Below, one piece after another: positions 59,489-64,000 of a DNA stretch of 64,000 nucleotides. The DNA is from Cupriavidus pauculus (GTDB taxonomy: Bacteria; Pseudomonadota; Gammaproteobacteria; Burkholderiales; Burkholderiaceae). The notes under the pieces were generated by a model. That model was not told where the DNA came from, ran no database searches, and saw only the letters and a program-made list of their open reading frames with translations. The stretch's first letter is position 1. Each line of letters starts with the position of its first letter. The DNA is taken from positions 1,860,001 through 1,924,000 of the forward strand of contig NZ_CP033969.1 in assembly GCF_003854935.1 (NCBI RefSeq), in the 5' to 3' direction. The position numbers were made by a program, and so were the translations under genes.

Positions 59489-59935
59489 ATGAAAGGCGGA
59501 ACTTATTCGTTCATCGATGTACAGGCCTCCATCGTCGGGCCCGGCGGCGCCTTCCAGCTGGGCTACGGCGAAGCCACGGCCGAAGAAGGCATCACCGTCG
59601 CCATGGCCAACGACAAGAACGCCATGACTATTGGCTCGGACGGCAGCGGCCAGCACAGCCTGCGCGCCGACAATTCGGGTCAGCTCACCCTCCGATATCT
59701 GAAGATTGCGCCGGTGAACGCCATTCTGATGGCGCTCTACAACGCGCAGAAGATCGACAGCCGCTTGTGGGGCAAGAACGTCATCACGGTGTCCCAATCG
59801 GTGGCCGGTGATCTGGTGGCAGCCACCCAGTGCGCGTTCAAGAAAGTGCCCGACCTGTCCTATGCCACCGAGGGCGGCACGGTCGAATGGGTGTTTGACT
59901 GTGTGCACATCGAAGAAATGCTGGGGACTTACTGA
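59489..59935 (+). CDS. tail tube protein (DUF3277)
   Basis: 148 aa. GGTYSFIDVQASIVGPGGAF and VAGDLVAATQCAFKKVPDLS mark DUF3277, the Mu-like tube family. It follows the sheath gene as usual. Confidence 0.85.
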   Translation: MKGGTYSFIDVQASIVGPGGAFQLGYGEATAEEGITVAMANDKNAMTIGSDGSGQHSLRADNSGQLTLRYLKIAPVNAILMALYNAQKIDSRLWGKNVITVSQSVAGDLVAATQCAFKKVPDLSYATEGGTVEWVFDCVHIEEMLGTY

Positions 59936-59937
59936 CC

Positions 59938-60411
59938 ATGGGCCGTGAAATTCAGCTCGGCGGCAACGCCTACTCGATCGGCCGACTGACGGCCAAACAG
60001 CAGTTCCACGTGTCGCGCCGCATCGCGCCGATCATTCCGCCGTTGATCCCGGTCTTCGTGAAGCTGGCGAAGACGAGCGGCGGCGCTGCCGGCGCAATCG
60101 GCGCGCTCACCGGCGACCTGGACGGCTTCGGCCAGGCACTGCAGCCGTTCGCTGATGCGCTTGCCGCCATGAACGATGCGGACGCCGACTACGTCATGGA
60201 CAACTGCCTGACCGCCGTGCAGCGCCGGCAGGAGACTGGCTGGGCTTCCGTGGTGTCACCTGGGCAGAAGACGCTCATGTTCCAGGACATGGACATGGCA
60301 GTAATCCTGCCCCTGGTGGTGCAGGTCATCGTGGCCAACCTCGGCCCTTTTATTCAAGGGCTGCTTACAAGCCAAGCGAGCAGCCCGGAACCGGCGGCAC
60401 AGGCTGGCTGA
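59938..60411 (+). CDS. tail assembly chaperone, short product (G-like)
   Basis: 157 aa, zero-frame product. Mu/P2-like chaperones of the tape measure come as a short and a frameshifted long form. The first ~135 residues (REIQLGGNAYSIGRLTAKQQ, then IAPIIPPLIPVFVKLAK) are shared by both. The slippery site CCCTTTT stands at 60345-60351, near the end of the gene. Confidence 0.8.
   Translation: MGREIQLGGNAYSIGRLTAKQQFHVSRRIAPIIPPLIPVFVKLAKTSGGAAGAIGALTGDLDGFGQALQPFADALAAMNDADADYVMDNCLTAVQRRQETGWASVVSPGQKTLMFQDMDMAVILPLVVQVIVANLGPFIQGLLTSQASSPEPAAQAG
60345..60351 (+). promoter_or_regulatory. -1 ribosomal frameshift site CCCTTTT
   Basis: Read in the frame of the short chaperone as C-CCT-TTT, a perfect X-XXY-YYZ heptamer. 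The -1 frame is open from here to 60614. Confidence 0.7.
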
Positions 60412-60614
60412 GGCGCCTTCCGAACGGCGAGGACTGGCTGATGGCCCCGGTGATGGAGGGCATGTGCAAGTACGAGTCGCTGACCGATGGCACGTTGGGC
60501 CTCGAAGACATCGCGCTGATGAACGACGCGCTGGCCGTCCGGGCCGACAACCAGGCGGCCGCGCGCCGCACCTTGGAACAGCAGAGCAATGGCCCAAAGC
60601 ACCGTCATCCGTGA
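60351..60614 (+). CDS. tail assembly chaperone extension (GT-like, DUF6889-type), -1 frame
   Basis: After the -1 shift the frame reads on for 87 residues: WLRRLPNGEDWLMAPVMEGM, then CKYESLTDGTLGLEDIALMN. This is the family seen as a separate small ORF behind the chaperone in related phages. It has no good start of its own before the conserved block. The full frameshift product would be about 225 aa and would contact the tape measure encoded next. Confidence 0.75.
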   Translation, partial: YSRAAYKPSEQPGTGGTGWLRRLPNGEDWLMAPVMEGMCKYESLTDGTLGLEDIALMNDALAVRADNQAAARRTLEQQSNGPKHRHP

Positions 60615-62298
60615 ATTCCTCGTCGCCCTTGGCTTCAAGGTCGACGAAAAGGGCCTGAAGAAGTTCTCCGACGGCGTCGAGCAGGCCACCAAGGGCGTCA
60701 AGCAACTGGTGACGACCATCTCGGCATCGGCTCTGGCCGTCAGCGTCGGCGTGTCCGCGCTGGCGTCGAAGCTGGAGAACCTGTATTTCGTCTCGAGGCG
60801 CACGGGTGCGGCAGCCAACAGCCTGAAGGCGTTCGACTTCGCCGCCCGCAATATGGGCATCTCGACCGAGACTGCCTTTGGGGCGGTCGAGAGCCTGGCC
60901 AAGTTCCTGCGCAACAACCCGGCCGGCGAGGGCTACCTGGCCACGTTGGGCGTGCAGACGCGCAATGCCAACGGCGAGCTGCGCGACACGGTGGACATCC
61001 TGTCCGACCTTGGCGCCGAGCTGGCCAAGCGCCCGACCTGGCTGTCCAGCCAATACGGCAACATTCTGGGCATTGACGAGAACCTGCTACTGGCCATGCG
61101 TGACGGCGATTTCGCCAGGTTCATGCAGCAGTATCGGGAGATGTCCCGGCGCAACGGGCTGGACAAGGCGGCCGAAGACGCCCACGCGTTCATGGTGGCC
61201 CTGCGCGGCCTGGGCACCACGTTCGAGAACTTTGCCATCAAGGTGGAGGGCGCGCTGCTGCGCAAGGTCGGGCCGCAGCTCGCACGGTTCCAGAAGTGGT
61301 TCGAGGACCATTCTGGCGAGATCGCGCAGCGCGTCGCGGACATTGCAAGCGCCATCCTGACGGCGGTGGCGGCTCTCGGGCCGCCGCTGTCGTGGCTCTC
61401 CGACCAGTTCATCGAGCTGGACAAGGCCACCGACGGCTGGTCCACGAAGATCATGCTGCTGGTCGGCGCATTCGGTGCGCTGGGCGGGTTCAAGATCGTC
61501 AGCGGCATCTGGAAGATGGTTGCGGCGGTGCGCGCGCTGGGCGCAGCCAATGCTGCTGCCGCGGCGGCTGGTGGCGCTGCTGGCGCTGGCGGGGCTGCCG
61601 GCGCCGGGGCTGCCGCAGGGTCGGGCGCTGGCTGGTTGGCTCGCTTCCTGCCGTGGGCCGCCCGCATCGGTGGCGCTGCGGCGCTCATGTTTCGAAGCGG
61701 AGACCTGAACACTGGCGAGGATGCAGAGCTGGCGCGCCGGCGTGCGGCGGCCGGCCAGCCCGCAGGTACGGGCGGGGCTGCGTTCGACGCTGTGTCGTTC
61801 TTCCAGAGCATGGGCTGGTCGCACGACCAAGCCGTGGGGATCGTGGCCAACCTGCAGCGCGAGAGCGGCAGCGGCCTGAATCACCAGGCCGTCGGCGATA
61901 GCGGCCGGGCCTATGGCGTTGCGCAATGGCACCCTGACCGGCAGACGAACTTCAAAGCGTGGTCTGGAAAGGACATCCGGGATTCGTCCCTGATGGAACA
62001 GCTGCAGTTTGTGAACTACGAGCTGACGCAGGGCGCCGAGCAGCGCGCCGGCCAGTTGCTGCGCGCTGCGCAGAACGCCCAGCAGGCTGGCGAAATCGTG
62101 TCGCGCTACTACGAGCGGCCGGCACAGGCCGATCTGGAAGCCGCCCGCCGAGGGTCCGCCGCGGTCGACCTGCAGCAGCAGACCACAATCAACCTGTACG
62201 GCGTGCCCGATCCGGCGGCGGCTGGGCGCGCGGTGAATGACAGCCAGCGGCAGGTGAATGACGAGCTGGTGCGCAACATGCAGGGGGCAATCTCGTGA
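60589..62298 (+). CDS. tape measure protein with tail lysozyme domain
   Basis: 569 aa, starting inside the chaperone extension. Helical body, Ala/Gly-rich hydrophobic stretch (about 310-365), then a phage-tail lysozyme domain (about 400-520): FFQSMGWSHDQAVGIVANLQ, RESGSGLNHQAVGDSG, YGVAQWHPDRQ with the Glu in RESG. It sets tail length and helps pierce the wall on entry. Quite short for a tape measure, so the tail is probably short (under 100 nm by the usual ratio). Confidence 0.88.
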   Translation: MAQSTVIREFLVALGFKVDEKGLKKFSDGVEQATKGVKQLVTTISASALAVSVGVSALASKLENLYFVSRRTGAAANSLKAFDFAARNMGISTETAFGAVESLAKFLRNNPAGEGYLATLGVQTRNANGELRDTVDILSDLGAELAKRPTWLSSQYGNILGIDENLLLAMRDGDFARFMQQYREMSRRNGLDKAAEDAHAFMVALRGLGTTFENFAIKVEGALLRKVGPQLARFQKWFEDHSGEIAQRVADIASAILTAVAALGPPLSWLSDQFIELDKATDGWSTKIMLLVGAFGALGGFKIVSGIWKMVAAVRALGAANAAAAAAGGAAGAGGAAGAGAAAGSGAGWLARFLPWAARIGGAAALMFRSGDLNTGEDAELARRRAAAGQPAGTGGAAFDAVSFFQSMGWSHDQAVGIVANLQRESGSGLNHQAVGDSGRAYGVAQWHPDRQTNFKAWSGKDIRDSSLMEQLQFVNYELTQGAEQRAGQLLRAAQNAQQAGEIVSRYYERPAQADLEAARRGSAAVDLQQQTTINLYGVPDPAAAGRAVNDSQRQVNDELVRNMQGAIS

Positions 62299-62873
62299 GT
62301 TTCCTCGACATCATCACCTTCGTGCCGAAGACCATCGGCCCGGTGACGGTCGGCTGCACGATCGAGGAAGCGCACCAGGACGAGCTGCAGATCACCGAGC
62401 ATCCGGTCGAGAAGGGTGCGCAGATCAACGATCATGCGTTCAAGCTGCAGCCGGAGGTAACGATCCAGTGCGGCTGGTCGAATTCGGACCTGGCCGCGCT
62501 CGTCGGCACGCTCGAATCGATCTTCGAAGGCGGCAGCTTGCCGTCGGCCGACTACATCAGCACGGTGTACTCGCAGCTGCTGTCGCTGCAGGAGACCCGG
62601 CAGCCGTTCGACGTCGTCACGTCGCTGCGCATGTACCGCGACATGCTGTTCAAGTCACTGCGCGTGGTGAAGGACCAGAAGACGGGAGCTGCGCTGAGCG
62701 TCACCGCCACCCTGAAGCAGATCCGCATCGTGCAGACCCAGGCGACGAAGTTGCCGCCGAAGGAAAATCAGGCAGACCCGCAGGCCACTGCCGAAACCCA
62801 GAACACTGGCACCAAGGCCGCGATGCCCGCCATGCCAGCGCCTGGCGGCTCGGTGCCACCGACGAGCATGTGA
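62295..62873 (+). CDS. baseplate/distal tail protein
   Basis: 192 aa from a GTG overlapping the tape-measure stop. SFLDIITFVPKTIGPVTVGC, HAFKLQPEVTIQCGWS and SLRMYRDMLFKSLRVVKDQ: pattern of the DUF6046-like (Dit-type) proteins of contractile phages. Pro/Ala/Thr-rich tail. Confidence 0.75.
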   Translation: MSFLDIITFVPKTIGPVTVGCTIEEAHQDELQITEHPVEKGAQINDHAFKLQPEVTIQCGWSNSDLAALVGTLESIFEGGSLPSADYISTVYSQLLSLQETRQPFDVVTSLRMYRDMLFKSLRVVKDQKTGAALSVTATLKQIRIVQTQATKLPPKENQADPQATAETQNTGTKAAMPAMPAPGGSVPPTSM

Positions 62874-63187
62874 TGCCGACCTTTTACGAGATACCCCTGA
62901 CACCGGATCCACAGCGGTTCACAGTGACGCTGAGCGGCGTGGACTACCGCATGACGGTGCAATACCGCGACGCCGGCGGCGCCGGCTGGGTGCTGGACGT
63001 GGCCGACGCGACCAACCTACCGATCGTGAGCGGCATCTCGCTGGTGACCGGTGTGGACCTCCTGGGCCAGTATCGACATCTGGGATTTGGCGGGCGGCTC
63101 TGGGTGCAGGGCGCGGCGGATCCCGATGACGTGCCGACGTTTGAAGACCTGGGCCTCGGGTCGCACGTTTTCTGGGTGACTGATTGA
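62873..63187 (+). CDS. baseplate plug-like protein
   Basis: 104 aa. Almost all of it is one small beta domain (EIPLTPDPQRFTVTLSGVDY, LVTGVDLLGQYRHLGFGG) seen as baseplate plug proteins (DUF6983 type). TGATG overlap with the gene before; overlaps the next by one base. Confidence 0.78.
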   Translation: MPTFYEIPLTPDPQRFTVTLSGVDYRMTVQYRDAGGAGWVLDVADATNLPIVSGISLVTGVDLLGQYRHLGFGGRLWVQGAADPDDVPTFEDLGLGSHVFWVTD

Positions 63188-64000
63188 TGGGCACGCCACA
63201 ATACGGCCGCAAGGTCTCGCTGATCATCGGCCGTGACGGGGGCGCCGCGCGGGAGCTGGCGGACCTGCGCGTCGTCTTCAAAGTTCAGCGGGGCGACCTG
63301 CAGACGCCGAACTCGGCCCGGATTCGCGTCTACAACGCATCCGAGACCACGAAGCAGCTGATTGAGAGCGAGTTCACCCGCGTGGTGCTGCAGGGCGGCT
63401 ACCAGGGAAACTTCGGAATCATCTTCGACGGCAACATCAAGCAGGTACGGCGCGGGCGCGAGAGCCAAACGGACACGTACCTCGACATCACTGCGGCGGA
63501 CGGCGACTCGGCCTATAACTTCGCTGTGGTGAATACCACGCTGGCCGCAGGGTCCACGCCGGCCGAGCACGTGGCCGCTGCCTGCACCGCCATGAACCCG
63601 TATGGGGTCACTCAGGGATACGTTCCCGACCTGCAGGCGAACCCGCTGCCGCGCGGGAAGGTCATGTTTGGCATGGCGCGCGACTTCATGCGGTCGGTCG
63701 CGAAGACAACCCAGACGGTCTGGAGCATTCAAGATGGCAAGGCCATCCTGGTTCCAGAGACGTCATACATGCCGGGCGACATCCCGGTAATCACGGCCGA
63801 CACAGGCATGGTAGGCCTGCCCGAGCAGACTCAGAACGGCATCACGGTCAAGATGTTGCTGAACCCCAGCGTCAAGATCGGCCGGCTGATCCAGATCGAC
63901 AACGCCAGCGTGCAGCGGTACGAGTACAGCCTGAATGTCGGTCAGCAGGCGCAGAATGAGCGCATCCAGCAGCAGGCGAAGCTCCAAGACGACGGCTTCT
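63187..64000 (+). CDS. baseplate hub-like protein, 3' end outside window
   Basis: 271 residues visible. GRKVSLIIGRDGGAARELAD, the fold start LRVVFKVQRGDLQTPNSARI and VRVYNAS-like RIRVYNASE match the first domain of hub/gp27-like proteins of Mu-type phages. The reading frame is still open at the window end. Confidence 0.75.
   Translation, partial: MGTPQYGRKVSLIIGRDGGAARELADLRVVFKVQRGDLQTPNSARIRVYNASETTKQLIESEFTRVVLQGGYQGNFGIIFDGNIKQVRRGRESQTDTYLDITAADGDSAYNFAVVNTTLAAGSTPAEHVAAACTAMNPYGVTQGYVPDLQANPLPRGKVMFGMARDFMRSVAKTTQTVWSIQDGKAILVPETSYMPGDIPVITADTGMVGLPEQTQNGITVKMLLNPSVKIGRLIQIDNASVQRYEYSLNVGQQAQNERIQQQAKLQDDGF

Larger units (their letters stand above)
35766..64000. mobile_element. tail-bearing (myovirus-type) prophage at tRNA-Arg, right end outside window
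   Basis: It begins at the tRNA 3' end, followed by arm-type repeats and a P4-type integrase. Then come an early leftward block, a RusA/Q-like block, and a full row of late genes up to the baseplate. The DUF3383 sheath-like and DUF3277 tube-like proteins indicate a contractile tail. Lysis, tail fibre genes and the second attachment site are not in the window. No CI-type repressor is visible. Confidence 0.9.

Overview
The window is high-GC, Burkholderiaceae-like chromosome, probably Cupriavidus or Ralstonia. The ergothioneine gene pair, the TerC gene with a yybP-ykoY leader and the rhlE-like helicase support this; the genus is inferred. Two integrated elements interrupt it: a lower-GC island at the left (about 1-8200) and a prophage at the right (about 35790 to beyond 64000).

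Left island (1-8200). Four translationally coupled genes (ginA, ginB, ginC, ginD: three tyrosine recombinases plus a small HTH/coiled-coil protein) mark it as a GInt/Tn554-like island. It has split the host thymidylate synthase gene: only the first ~90 codons of host thyA remain at 8201-8485. The island carries a complete, divergent thyA of its own (1698-2678) right behind the recombinase operon, so insertion is probably neutral for the host. Other cargo is a HAD-like protein and a two-gene unit with a zinc-ribbon protein.

Host core (8486-14360): terC behind a probable manganese riboswitch, egtD, an egtB-like gene with an unusual metal site, and an RGG-tailed DEAD-box helicase. A promoter-to-terminator unit at 14846-15165 without a convincing ORF is a candidate small RNA.

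Accessory secretion locus (15210-35470), the most interesting part. Six small proteins share a double-glycine leader (a D-L motif, then V/I-R/I-G-G) and Q/N-rich C-terminal parts. Around them lie a complete export line: NodT-type outer-membrane lipoprotein, HlyD adaptor, a PpiC-type isomerase without signal peptide, and an ABC transporter with two cyclic-nucleotide-binding domains and a C39 peptidase. There is also a regulatory set like the threonine-phosphorylation pathway of type VI secretion: membrane Ser/Thr kinase, periplasmic SUMF1/FGE protein, double-FHA membrane protein and PP2C phosphatase. A sigma-54 activator without receiver domain is encoded directly after the transporter. I find four sigma-54 (-24/-12) promoters, located before three peptide units and before an LRAT-domain protein. 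This reads as a self-contained sigma-54 regulon that makes, processes and exports a peptide family under kinase/phosphatase control.

Prophage (35790-64000+). It sits at a tRNA-Arg(CCT) next to a P4-type integrase. Cargo near the integrase includes a low-GC RelA/SpoT-domain protein. A leftward early operon holds a PD-(D/E)XK nuclease, a RecT-like annealase, an ATPase fused by deletion to a dcm remnant, and a Dam-type methylase. The rightward operon holds RusA and a Q-like protein, followed by a promoter-terminator pair that resembles lambda pR'-tR', and a hicAB pair on the opposite strand. The late genes follow: methyltransferase, terminase, portal, head, neck, contractile-tail sheath/tube, frameshifted tail chaperone, tape measure with lysozyme domain, and baseplate. 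The prophage runs off the right edge.
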